Positions 1 through 6,978 of a DNA stretch of 13,018 nt are shown here, piece by piece (the stretch's first letter is position 1; each line of letters begins with the position of its first letter). Source of the stretch: CAZRDB01 sp964598695 (lineage in GTDB: Bacteria > Armatimonadota > Zipacnadia > UBA1398). The stretch spans positions 1-13,018 of the forward strand of contig CAZRDB010000146.1 in the NCBI GenBank assembly GCA_964598695.1, written 5' to 3'. Both the position numbers and the translations under genes were made by a program. The notes beneath the pieces are model-generated. The model worked only from the letters and a program-made list of their open reading frames with translations, did not search any database and was not told where the DNA came from.

Positions 1-1
1 G

Positions 2-400
2 GACGCCGCCGACGCGCCGGTCGAGATCACGCGCGGCGAGGCGGGGGAGCGGATCCTCGGCCTCGTCCGCAACCCGAAGCACCCTCTCGCGGCACTGGTG
101 ACCGTCTCGCCCGAACACCCCGGCGCGATGGACCTGTACCTCGTGCCGATGGGGACCGAGGGCCCGCGCCGCATGTGCTACATGGGCGCGACGGAGATCC
201 GCGACGTGCTGTGGTCGGCCGACGGCGAGTCGATCGCCTTCCTCGCACGCCAGGGCGAGGTCTGGCACGCCCTGCTGATGAACGCCGCGGGCCGGAAGCT
301 CGTCGATCTGCGCGGCGTGCTCCCCTGTCGGCCCGCCCTCGACGCACCGGGGGAATCGAGCACCGTCCCGCCTGGGCGCGAGACGCCGGGCGAGCTGTGA
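2..400 (+). CDS. C-terminal part of a TolB/WD40-like beta-propeller protein (5' end outside window)
   Basis: The frame is open from the window edge to a TGA at 398-400, giving 132 visible residues. The segment reads as propeller blades: alternating beta-strand stretches, and a blade signature with a W-SADGES-IAFLA core near 211-244, which is the PD40/TolB repeat pattern (W/S-P-DG-IAF). A second, weaker blade precedes it (VSPEHPGAMDLYLVPM). The tail after about 320 is proline- and glycine-rich and looks disordered. Such propellers usually lie in the periplasm or outside the cell and bind protein partners, but no signal peptide can be seen because the start is missing. The gene is followed by 112 bases and a new promoter, so it probably ends a transcription unit. 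Its repeat type matches the propeller in the gene at 1372. The function is not known. Confidence 0.72.
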   Translation, partial: DAADAPVEITRGEAGERILGLVRNPKHPLAALVTVSPEHPGAMDLYLVPMGTEGPRRMCYMGATEIRDVLWSADGESIAFLARQGEVWHALLMNAAGRKLVDLRGVLPCRPALDAPGESSTVPPGRETPGEL

Positions 401-449
401 CGCCCCGCCGACGACCGCTAGGGCGTAACCTACGCGCAGCCGCCGCGTA

Positions 450-479
450 TTGACCCTGTGGAAGCGCACGGAATAGACT
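450..479 (+). promoter_or_regulatory. Putative sigma70-type promoter for the membrane-protein/propeller/hemW block
   Basis: TTGACC (450-455, five of six matches to the -35 consensus) is followed after 18 bases by TAGACT (474-479, four of six matches to the -10 consensus). It lies in a locally AT-richer patch of an otherwise very GC-rich region, in the 112-base gap ahead of the gene at 513. Transcription would start near 486, leaving a leader of about 27 bases to the GTG at 513. This is seen by pattern only. No operator or riboswitch was recognised around it. Confidence 0.5.
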
Positions 480-512
480 GAGCAGGCTTCCCGTCGGTGC
501 TTCCGTCGACGG

Positions 513-1421
513 GTGCACACGCGGCCGGTTGCCGCGGATCCGCTTCAGCGAGGGCGTCTCACAGCATTGTCCACCGTCACCAAGCGTTTCTGGGGTGCGT
601 TTCGCAACCACCTGATGTCGTGGTCCTCCCTCTGGGACCTGGCCCTGTCGGTGGGCTCGGTGGTTCTGCTCACCCGAAGCTTGCCCTCGATCGCCAACCC
701 CGCCACCGCGATCAACGGCCAGCCCGAGCCGGAGAAGGACATCGCGTGCTGGCTCTGCGTGCTCGCGCTGCTCCTCGCCTCGCTGGTCTCCTACCGGCGC
801 GCCAACGCCCTGCGCGCCGAAGGCGCCTGGACGAACGTGACCAAGGAGCAGAGCCACGGCGCGTTGCTCTGGGGCGAGCTGCTCTGTGCCTGGGCCGTCA
901 CGATCCTCCTGCTGCTCCCGACGATCGTCTACCTCGCCGCCACCCAGCCCCAGCTCCTCGCGCCCAGCGCGGCCGCCGCCGCCACGCTCGCCAGCGCGCT
1001 GGTGCTCATCACCCTGATGGCCTCCGCCGTCTTCTACTTCCTCTCGGCCTACGTGCTGGGGGCGGAGGGCTTCTCGGTCCTGGCGATCACGATCGTCATC
1101 CTGGGCTTCTCGCGCTCCGATGTCCCCCGCGAGGTCGCCCGCACCGTCGAGAAGATCCCGGCCCTGGCCGCGCTGCCGATCTCCGATGTCGTCTCCATCG
1201 CGACCCGCGTCTTCACCCCGCCCATCGAGGAGACGATCAAGGCCGCGATCGACGGCTCCTTCGCCGGTCGCGAGTTGTTCGTCGCGCAGGCCGTGCTGCA
1301 AGTGGTCTTCCTGATCGCGCTCTCGGGGTACGTCGTTAGCCGCTGGGGATCGCACGATCTGGAGGCCCGGCGTGAACTCGCGCGCAGCAAGCGCTCCGGT
1401 CGCACCGAAGCCGAGGCCTAG
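513..1421 (+). CDS. Polytopic inner-membrane protein, ABC-2 permease-like
   Basis: This is a predicted 302-residue membrane protein. Hydrophobic segments lie at about residues 41-58, 77-94, 121-142, 155-180, 185-200 and 255-275, suggesting six helices. A charged loop (RRANALRAEGAWTNVTKEQ, 95-113) before helix 3 resembles the cytoplasmic coupling region of ABC-2 export permeases. A longer polar loop at 201-254 separates the last two helices, and the tail is basic. The family call is by architecture only: no diagnostic motif is visible, and no ATP-binding partner is encoded in the window. The start is uncertain. GTG 513 gives the longest frame but has no clear ribosome site; TTG 567 has a GAGGG-like sequence 12 bases upstream; ATG 615 is a third option and leaves all helices intact. 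The 3' end overlaps the next gene by 50 bases, implying coupled translation. Confidence 0.62.
   Translation: MHTRPVAADPLQRGRLTALSTVTKRFWGAFRNHLMSWSSLWDLALSVGSVVLLTRSLPSIANPATAINGQPEPEKDIACWLCVLALLLASLVSYRRANALRAEGAWTNVTKEQSHGALLWGELLCAWAVTILLLLPTIVYLAATQPQLLAPSAAAAATLASALVLITLMASAVFYFLSAYVLGAEGFSVLAITIVILGFSRSDVPREVARTVEKIPALAALPISDVVSIATRVFTPPIEETIKAAIDGSFAGRELFVAQAVLQVVFLIALSGYVVSRWGSHDLEARRELARSKRSGRTEAEA
1361..1365 (+). promoter_or_regulatory. Ribosome binding site for the propeller-cyclophilin gene
   Basis: GGAGG lies six bases before GTG 1372, inside the coding sequence of the upstream membrane protein. This strong site decides the GTG start, which is needed for the signal peptide, and supports a real 50-base gene overlap. 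Confidence 0.7.
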
Positions 1422-3117
1422 GGCTCCCCGACCGGTCTCCACCGCGCTCGCCGCGGTCCTGGCGCCCCTCGTCCTCGCGACCGTCGCGCACGCGCAGCTT
1501 GCGACCCACGGCCCCGACTCCCCCTCCTCCCGCCGCCAGCTCGGCGACACCCTGGGCGCCGTCCGCACCTACCGTGAGGTCCTCGACTCCTCACTGATCC
1601 TCCTCCACACCGACCGGCCCGGCTGCACGGCGCGGCTGTGGCGCGGCGACCGCCTCGTCGCCGAACTCGACCCCTCCAGCCCCACGGGGTGCTACTTCCG
1701 CTACCGGGCCTTCCGGATCCCCCGCGAGGGTGAGCTGTGGACCGCGCGGATCGCCAAGCCCGGCTACCGCCCGACCAGCCTCTCGTTCCCTCTCGTCCCG
1801 CGCACCATCGCGCGCGGCGGCGTGATCCTCGCCAGCACCTACGAGGCCGACCGGATCTGCTTCGAGGCCGCGGGGGCGGGGGGAGCGGCGCTCGTGACCG
1901 CCCTGCCCGATGGCTCAGGCCAAGCCGTGCTCGTCGACACGCCGGAGGCCGACTCGGAGCCCGCCGTCGCCCCCGACGGCTTCCGGGTCGCCTTCTGCAC
2001 CGGCGCGGTCGGCTGGCGCGCGATCCGCCTGCTCGACCGCCGGACCGGCCGGATCGAGACGCTGGTCGACTCGCCGTCGGCCGACGAGCACGGCCCGCGG
2101 TGGCTCGATGCCGAGAGCCTCGTCTACGTCCACGGAGAGGCGGGACGTGAGAGGCTCTACCGGCTCCGACCGGGCGGACGGCCGTCGGAGTTGTTCCCGG
2201 CCGCCGCCGGGAGCCTCCGGGATCCCGCGCCTCGCCTCGGGGGCGACACCATCCTGTTCTCGACCGACGCCTTCGGCGCCGGCTGGGACATCGCCGAAGG
2301 CGACCCACGGACCGGGGCGATCACCCGCGTCACCGACTCGGAGGGCGATGAGACGCACCCGGTCGCACAGCCGGGCGGCGCGGCGTACGCCTACATCGTC
2401 TCCGGCGCCGGCAGCGGCTCGTGCGTGCTCGCATGGCCCGAGCCGCCCGAGCCCGGCGCGCCGTCGCCCGCTTCCCCCGCACTCGTGCTCACCCGGCCCT
2501 TCGGCGAGGGCGCCGACAGCCTCGCCTGGTCCTCCGACGGCCGGGTGCTTCTGTGCCGGCGCGGTCCCGATGTCCTCGCCTGCACGCCCCCGCTGCAGTG
2601 GCTCGCGACGCCGGTCGCCTCCTCGGGCCGCGGCGGCGCGCTCCGTTGGGTGCGGCTCGCGCGTCTGCCCGATGAGCCGCAGCTCGTGGAGTTCCATCTC
2701 GAGACGGGAACGGTGCTCGTCCGGCTCGACACCGACCATGCCGCGGCCGCCGTACAGCGCTTCCTCGCACGGGCCGATGCGGGCGGCTACGACGGCGCCA
2801 TCGTCCATCGCGTCGTCGAGGGGCAGGCCGTCCAGCTCGGCTGCCCGCTCGGGAACGGCGCCGGAGGCGGCGCCGCGATCGCCGTAGAGCCCGGTGGCGC
2901 CGTCACGCGCGGCGCGCTCGCGTTCGAGCCCGAGTGGGGGGGACAGTCGCCGGTCCGGCTCCTGTTCTGCCTCGCCGACCTGCCCGAGCTGGACGGATGC
3001 TGTACCGCGTTCGGCCGCGTGCTGCGTGGGATGGGCGCGCTCGAGGGCGCGATGGCCGGAGACCGCCTCACACGCGTGACGCGCCTGCTGTTCGATGAGG
3101 ACGACCTCGCCCCATGA
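1372..3117 (+). CDS. Secreted WD40/TolB-like beta-propeller protein with C-terminal degenerate cyclophilin domain
   Basis: This 581-residue protein starts with a Sec signal peptide: a basic, proline-rich N-region to residue 21, a hydrophobic core at 22-38, and a likely cut after AHA (39-41). Residues 75-145 form a small beta-rich module. Residues 148-410 carry repeated PD40-type blades (EPAVAPDGFRVAFC at 196-209, LAWSSDGRVLLC at 384-395). Residues 437-576 match a cyclophilin peptidyl-prolyl isomerase fold: ETGTVLVRLDTDHA, YDGAIVHRVVEG, the CPLGNGAGG loop, and LDG..TAFGRV. The arginine equivalent to CypA R55 is kept (R480). Positions equivalent to F60, Q111, F113 and H126 are by my alignment Q485, R529, L531 and C544, so isomerase activity is doubtful and peptide binding is a likelier role. 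The protein is probably periplasmic or extracellular. It overlaps the upstream membrane-protein gene by 50 bases and hemW by 4. Confidence 0.8.
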   Translation: MNSRAASAPVAPKPRPRAPRPVSTALAAVLAPLVLATVAHAQLATHGPDSPSSRRQLGDTLGAVRTYREVLDSSLILLHTDRPGCTARLWRGDRLVAELDPSSPTGCYFRYRAFRIPREGELWTARIAKPGYRPTSLSFPLVPRTIARGGVILASTYEADRICFEAAGAGGAALVTALPDGSGQAVLVDTPEADSEPAVAPDGFRVAFCTGAVGWRAIRLLDRRTGRIETLVDSPSADEHGPRWLDAESLVYVHGEAGRERLYRLRPGGRPSELFPAAAGSLRDPAPRLGGDTILFSTDAFGAGWDIAEGDPRTGAITRVTDSEGDETHPVAQPGGAAYAYIVSGAGSGSCVLAWPEPPEPGAPSPASPALVLTRPFGEGADSLAWSSDGRVLLCRRGPDVLACTPPLQWLATPVASSGRGGALRWVRLARLPDEPQLVEFHLETGTVLVRLDTDHAAAAVQRFLARADAGGYDGAIVHRVVEGQAVQLGCPLGNGAGGGAAIAVEPGGAVTRGALAFEPEWGGQSPVRLLFCLADLPELDGCCTAFGRVLRGMGALEGAMAGDRLTRVTRLLFDEDDLAP

Positions 3118-4247
3118 CACCCGAGGCCCCCGCCGGGCTGTACGTCCACATCCCGTTCTGCCTCCGGCGGTGCGGCTACTGCGACTTCGCCACCTACGCC
3201 CTCACGGAGCGGGATCCCACCGGCTACGTCGACGCCGTGCTCCGCGAGGCCGAGCTGCGGCAGCGCGAGGCCACAGCCGCCCTCGACAGCCTCTACCTCG
3301 GTGGCGGCACGCCGACGGCACTGCCGCGCGGCGAGACAGAGCGACTCCTCCGCGGGCTGCGCGCGGCCTTCCGACTGGCGCCGGAAGCCGAGGTGACCGT
3401 CGAGGCCAACCCGGGCACGCTCGACGCCGCCCTGTGCGCGTCGCTCCGCGAGGCGGGGGCGAACCGTCTCTCGCTCGGCGTGCAGAGCTTCGCCGACCGC
3501 CACCTCGCCACACTGGGCCGCGCACACGACGGAGCCGAGGCGGTGGTGGCCGCGCGGCTCGCCTCCCGCTTCCCCCGCTGGTCGCTCGACCTGATCCACG
3601 CGATCCCGGGGCAGTCGGTGGCCGACGCGCGGGCCGATGTCGACCGTGCGCTCGAACTCGGCGCCCGTCATGTCTCCGCCTACGGGCTCACCTACGAGGA
3701 GGGCACGCCCCTGTGGCGGGCGCGCCGCGAGGGGTCGGTCGTCCCGGCAACCGAGGACGAGGAACTGGCGCTCTACCGCGCCGTCGGCGAGGCGCTCGAG
3801 GCCGGCGGCCTACGGCGCTACGAGGTCTCCAACTTCGCCGTCCCCGGTCAGGAGTCGCGACACAACCGCAGCTACTGGCGCGGGGGGCGGTACATCGGCC
3901 TCGGCGCCGCGGCGCACTCGCATGTGGGGGCCCGCCGGGTCTGGAACACCCCCGATCCGGCGGAGTACGCGGCGATCCTCCGCACCGGTGAGCTGCCCGT
4001 GGCGGGGAGCGAGGTGCTCACGGCGCGCGACCGGTTCCTCGAGCGGCTGATGCTCGGACTGCGCGCCTGCGAGGGGCTGCCGCGCGACGCGTTGCTGGCG
4101 CTGGCGGCCGAGGCGGGCGAGTCCGGGTTCGCCGCGCGCCTCGAGACCTCGCTCGGCCGCGGCAACGTGATGCTCGACGGAGGCTGGCTGCGCATCCCAC
4201 CGGAGCGCCTGCCCCTCGCCGACCGGATCATCCGGGACCTGGCCTGA
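3114..4247 (+). CDS. hemW: HemW-type radical SAM protein (haem chaperone; oxygen-independent coproporphyrinogen oxidase-like)
   Basis: The 377-residue product matches the usual HemW length. The radical SAM cluster motif is HIPFCLRRCGYCDF, with cysteines 16, 20 and 23 for a 4Fe-4S cluster. A phenylalanine follows at the position where true HemN has a fourth cysteine, which favours HemW. Further family marks are GGGTPT (63-68, SAM binding), EANPGT (98-102), LGVQSF (121-126), YEVSNFA (236-242) and HNRSYW (250-255). The HemW-type C-terminal domain with FLERLMLGLR follows. HemW proteins bind haem and are thought to insert it into cytochromes; they lack coproporphyrinogen oxidase activity. The cytoplasmic enzyme's gene begins at ATG 3114, overlapping the preceding stop by four bases (ATGA). 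A weak GAGG lies 13 bases upstream, so translation is probably coupled. The family call is firm; the exact client is unknown. Confidence 0.93.
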   Translation: MTPEAPAGLYVHIPFCLRRCGYCDFATYALTERDPTGYVDAVLREAELRQREATAALDSLYLGGGTPTALPRGETERLLRGLRAAFRLAPEAEVTVEANPGTLDAALCASLREAGANRLSLGVQSFADRHLATLGRAHDGAEAVVAARLASRFPRWSLDLIHAIPGQSVADARADVDRALELGARHVSAYGLTYEEGTPLWRARREGSVVPATEDEELALYRAVGEALEAGGLRRYEVSNFAVPGQESRHNRSYWRGGRYIGLGAAAHSHVGARRVWNTPDPAEYAAILRTGELPVAGSEVLTARDRFLERLMLGLRACEGLPRDALLALAAEAGESGFAARLETSLGRGNVMLDGGWLRIPPERLPLADRIIRDLA

Positions 4248-4300
4248 GGGGAAGGCATTCGCCGGCACGACCCGAACACTCCGCGCGGGGACGGCCCCCA

Positions 4301-4307
4301 GAGGAGG
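4301..4307 (+). promoter_or_regulatory. Ribosome binding site for the GH4 gene
   Basis: GAGGAGG lies nine bases before GTG 4317. It is a strong Shine-Dalgarno sequence that fixes the GTG start, which in turn places the NAD-binding glycine motif at the very N-terminus as expected for the family. Confidence 0.75.
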
Positions 4308-4316
4308 CAGATCGCG

Positions 4317-5624
4317 GTGAAAACCGTCATCATCGGCGCGGGTAGTGGGTTCGGCGGCAGGCTCTCGGTCGACATTCTGAGCTTCCCCGAGCTGCGGGAG
4401 GGCACCCTCGCCCTCGTGGACATCAACGGAGAGGCCGTCGAGGCGGTCGGCGCGTTCGTCCGCGAAGTCGTGGCGGCGCACGGAGCGGGGACGAAGATCG
4501 AGGCGACCACCGACCGGCGACAGGCGCTCGAGGGCGCGGACTACGTGGTGGTCGCGATCGCGGTCGGAGGGCCGGCCTACAACGGGGTCCCCTTCTACCA
4601 CGAGATCGAGATCCCCAAGCGCTACGGCGTGAAGCAGCAGATCGGCGACACGCTCGGCCCCGGCGGCGTCTTCCGCACCCTGCGCTCGGCGCCCGAGATG
4701 CTGGCGATCTGTCGCGACATGGAGGAGCTGTGCCCCGGGGCGCTGCTGATCAACTACACCAACCCGATGGCGATGCTCACCTGGGCGATGAACGACGGCT
4801 CCCGGATCCGCAACGTCGGCCTGTGCCACAGCGTGCAGTGGACGACCCACGAGATCGGCGGCTACATGGGCGTTCCGCTCGAGGAGATCACCCACTGGGT
4901 CTACGGGATCAACCACATGTCGTGGTTCATGCGGCTCGAGCGGGACGGCGAGGACCTCTACCCCGTGCTCCGCGAGGCGATGGCCAACCCCGAGATCTAC
5001 GCCAAGGACCGTGTGCGGTTCGAGGTCATGCGCCACTTCGGTTACTTCGTCACCGAATCGACGCCGCACATGTCGGAGTACGTTCCCTTCTTCCGCAAGC
5101 GGCCGGAGCTGATGGAGGAGTTCGGCCTTGGGGAGGCGACGCCCCAGGCCGAGCTGCCCACCGAGCACCGGTGGAACAACGAGGAGCACTTCGGCAAGGA
5201 GGCCGCCCACAAGGCCGCCCAGGGGCCACCCTCGAACGAGTATGCGGCCCGGATCATCCACGCCTGCGAGACCCACATCCCCTACCGCTTCAACGGCAAC
5301 GTGAGGAACGTGGGGCTCATCGACAACCTCGCGCCCGGCTGCTGCGTCGAGGTGCCGTGCATGGTCGACCGCGGCGGGGTGCATCCCTGCGCCTGCGGCT
5401 CGCTGCCGAGCCAGCTCGCGGCGCTCTGCAGCTCCAATGTCGTGGTCCAGCAGCTCACGGCCGAGGCCGTCCTCGAGCGGGACATCGCCAAGGCGCGGAT
5501 GGCCGTCCAGCTCGATCCGCTCACCGCCGCGGTCTGCTCCCTCGCCGAGGGCCGCGCGATGTTCGACGAGATGCTCGCGGCCGAGAAGCAGTGGCTCCAA
5601 GGCTACTACGCCGGCTGGTACTGA
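4317..5624 (+). CDS. Glycoside hydrolase family 4, probable alpha-galactosidase/alpha-glucosidase (NAD+ and metal dependent)
   Basis: This 435-residue cytoplasmic enzyme has no signal peptide. The N-terminus is a Rossmann fold (VIIGAGSGFGG, 4-14; acidic D35 ends strand 2). Family 4 marks follow: QIGDTLGPGGVFRTLRS (108-124), NYTNP (146-150), GLCHSVQ (168-174) and GINHMSWF (197-204). C170 and H200 are the expected ligands of the catalytic divalent metal. GH4 enzymes oxidise C3 of the sugar with bound NAD+, eliminate the aglycone, add water and reduce back. The CHSVQ motif is the one seen in MelA-type alpha-galactosidases, so that substrate is favoured, but alpha-glucosides or glucuronides cannot be excluded. 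The C-terminal part is unusually cysteine-rich (342, 343, 348, 358, 360, 371). It follows hemW by 69 bases with no clear promoter and is followed by a perfect hairpin. Confidence 0.9.
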   Translation: MKTVIIGAGSGFGGRLSVDILSFPELREGTLALVDINGEAVEAVGAFVREVVAAHGAGTKIEATTDRRQALEGADYVVVAIAVGGPAYNGVPFYHEIEIPKRYGVKQQIGDTLGPGGVFRTLRSAPEMLAICRDMEELCPGALLINYTNPMAMLTWAMNDGSRIRNVGLCHSVQWTTHEIGGYMGVPLEEITHWVYGINHMSWFMRLERDGEDLYPVLREAMANPEIYAKDRVRFEVMRHFGYFVTESTPHMSEYVPFFRKRPELMEEFGLGEATPQAELPTEHRWNNEEHFGKEAAHKAAQGPPSNEYAARIIHACETHIPYRFNGNVRNVGLIDNLAPGCCVEVPCMVDRGGVHPCACGSLPSQLAALCSSNVVVQQLTAEAVLERDIAKARMAVQLDPLTAAVCSLAEGRAMFDEMLAAEKQWLQGYYAGWY

Positions 5625-5633
5625 GCCGGACCC

Positions 5634-5674
5634 GTCTCCCGGCGCGGCGCCGCTTGGCCGCCGCGCCGGGAGAC
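5634..5674 (+). terminator. Perfect 16-bp inverted repeat after the GH4 gene (possible terminator or mRNA-end stabiliser)
   Basis: GTCTCCCGGCGCGGCG (5634-5649) pairs perfectly with its reverse complement at 5659-5674 across a nine-base loop (5650-5658). It begins ten bases after the GH4 stop. The stem is extremely GC-rich and would be very stable. No run of T follows, so it is not a standard intrinsic terminator. It could still act as a U-less terminator or protect the upstream message from 3' exonucleases. Confidence 0.6.
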
Positions 5675-5699
5675 AAGCGCGACGGGCCACGGGGGCACA

Positions 5700-5747
5700 C
5701 GGGCGGCCACGCCCGCCGGCCGAGCAGGAGGCGACCCCGAGTCGCCT
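5700..5747 (+). other. Two short hairpins in the GH4-reductase spacer
   Basis: CGGGCG (5700-5705) pairs with CGCCCG (5710-5715) over a four-base loop. AGGCGAC (5729-5735) pairs with GTCGCCT (5741-5747) over a five-base loop. Both are perfect but short, and in GC-rich DNA such stems arise often by chance. They are listed because they fill the 208-base spacer together with the stronger stems at 5634-5674 and 5794-5813. No gene is seen in this spacer. Confidence 0.35.
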
Positions 5748-5793
5748 GTCCGGCGTGAAGGAGAACGGCGCCGGCTGTCGGATCCTCTCTGTT

Positions 5794-5813
5794 GCGCGGC
5801 GCGGCCGCCGCGC
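5794..5813 (+). promoter_or_regulatory. Stable hairpin just upstream of the aldo/keto reductase ribosome site
   Basis: GCGCGGCG (5794-5801) pairs perfectly with CGCCGCGC (5806-5813) over a CGGC loop. The stem ends six bases before the AGGAG ribosome site at 5820 and can extend by a T-G and a T-A pair. It could shield or delimit the translation start region of the downstream gene. No ligand-binding structure is recognisable. Confidence 0.4.
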
Positions 5814-5819
5814 GATGAC

Positions 5820-5824
5820 AGGAG
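5820..5824 (+). promoter_or_regulatory. Ribosome binding site selecting ATG 5833 for the reductase
   Basis: AGGAG lies eight bases before ATG 5833. It sits inside the reading frame that would begin at the alternative ATG 5815, so 5833 is the better start. The protein then begins MQYRPFGKLE, the usual aldo/keto reductase opening. Confidence 0.7.
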
Positions 5825-5832
5825 TGACCCAC

Positions 5833-6978
5833 ATGCAGTACCGCCCGTTCGGCAAGCTCGAGTTCCAGCCCTCGGCCCTCGGCTCCGGCGCGATGCGCCT
5901 GCCGCTCAAGCCCGACACGCGCGAGGTCGACGAGGCTGCGGCGATCGAGGTGCTCCACACCGCGTTCGACCTTGGCGTGAACTACGTCGATACCGCCTAT
6001 GGCTACCACGACGGCCACAGCGAACGCATCGTCGGCAACGCGGTGCGCGCCGACGGCTGGAGCGACAAGGTCCACATCGCGACCAAGATGCCCGGCTACC
6101 TCGCCCAGGAGCCGGCCGACCTCGACCGCATGTTCGGCGAGCAGCTCGGCCGTCTCGGCGTCACGCGCATCGGCGTCTACATGCTCCACTGCCTGAACGC
6201 CTCGATCTGGGCTCACACCCGCGGGTTGGGCGCCATCGAGTGGCTCGAGCGCCAGCGCGCGGCGGGCCGCATCGGCGCGATCGGCTTCTCGTTCCACGAC
6301 CGCTACGAGGTGCTCGAGGCCATCCTCGCCGACTACGATGGCTGGGACTTCTGCCAACTCCAGTACAACTACGTCTTCGAGGAGGTCCAGGCGGGGACGA
6401 GGGGCCTCCAGCTCGCGGCCTCCAAGGGCCTCGGCGTCATCATCATGGAGCCCCTGTTCGGGGGAGCGCTCGCGAACCCGCCCGAGCGGGTCACCGCGCT
6501 GTTCCGCGAGGCCGGCGCCGACCCCGTCGACCTCGCGCTACGCTGGCTGTGGGACAAGCCCGAGGTGAGCCTGGTGCTGAGCGGCATGGCGACCATCGAG
6601 CAGGTGCGCGCCAACGCGGCCAGCGCCGCGCGCTCGGCGGTCGGTGGGCTCACGCCCGACGAGCGCGACCTCCTCGCGCGGGCCAAGGCCGAGTACGACA
6701 GACTCAGCCCGATCCCCTGCACAGGCTGCCGCTACTGCATGCCCTGCCCGCACGGCGTCCGGATCCCCGATGTCTTCGAGCTGTACAACAATGGCAACGT
6801 CTACGGCACCGGCCCGCTCGGGCTCAACCGGGTGCTGTACAGCATGATCCCCGAGGGCGCGCGCGCCGACGCGTGCATCGCCTGCGGGGCGTGCGAGGAG
6901 CGCTGCCCGCAGTCGATCGAGATCAGCACGTGGATGCCCACCGTGCATGAGACACTGGCGCCGCCGCAGCCGAGCTGA
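5833..6978 (+). CDS. Aldo/keto reductase with C-terminal ferredoxin-type 4Fe-4S domain
   Basis: The 381-residue protein has two parts. Residues 1-275 form an aldo/keto reductase barrel with the catalytic tetrad in place: D53 and Y58 in DTAYGYHDG, K85 in ATKMP, and H119 in MLHCLN. GFSFHD (151-156) and IIMEPL are further barrel marks. Residues 290-381 hold two four-cysteine sets: C296, C299, C302, C305 (CTGCRYCMPC) and C348, C351, C354, C358 (CIACGACEERC), consistent with two 4Fe-4S clusters. This is the COG1453-type 'predicted oxidoreductase' architecture, whose substrates and electron partners are poorly known. It acts in the cytoplasm. The gene lies between a GH4 and a GH36 glycosidase and ends ten bases before the latter, so a role in sugar or sugar-alcohol redox chemistry is inferred. 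All expected catalytic and cluster residues are present. Confidence 0.9.
   Translation: MQYRPFGKLEFQPSALGSGAMRLPLKPDTREVDEAAAIEVLHTAFDLGVNYVDTAYGYHDGHSERIVGNAVRADGWSDKVHIATKMPGYLAQEPADLDRMFGEQLGRLGVTRIGVYMLHCLNASIWAHTRGLGAIEWLERQRAAGRIGAIGFSFHDRYEVLEAILADYDGWDFCQLQYNYVFEEVQAGTRGLQLAASKGLGVIIMEPLFGGALANPPERVTALFREAGADPVDLALRWLWDKPEVSLVLSGMATIEQVRANAASAARSAVGGLTPDERDLLARAKAEYDRLSPIPCTGCRYCMPCPHGVRIPDVFELYNNGNVYGTGPLGLNRVLYSMIPEGARADACIACGACEERCPQSIEISTWMPTVHETLAPPQPS

Noticed and set aside
423..435. Short inverted repeat GCGTA/TACGC after the first partial gene as a terminator
   Set aside because: The stem is only five base pairs with a three-base loop and no T-run, too weak to call.
27..1568. 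Long open frame on the - strand (513 codons) opposite the first two genes
   Set aside because: The product is repetitive R/G/E/D-rich sequence without a fold signature, and the + strand has a signal peptide, helices and a ribosome site.
3114..4247. Assignment of the radical SAM gene as hemN (coproporphyrinogen dehydrogenase)
   Set aside because: The fourth cysteine of the HemN motif is replaced by phenylalanine, and the length of 377 residues fits HemW rather than the longer HemN.
4248..4316. Promoter between hemW and the GH4 gene
   Set aside because: No convincing -35/-10 pair is visible in the 69-base gap. Only the ribosome site is supported, so GH4 may be read through from upstream.
5437..5832. 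Upstream extension of the reductase frame into the GH4 gene
   Set aside because: The extension is S/P/R-rich shadow sequence. The ribosome site at 5820-5824 and the family's normal N-terminus place the start at 5833.
3810..5960. Long open frame on the - strand (716 codons) opposite hemW and GH4
   Set aside because: It has low-complexity composition and no recognisable domain, and it spans the ends of two well-supported genes and the spacer. It is a GC-driven shadow.
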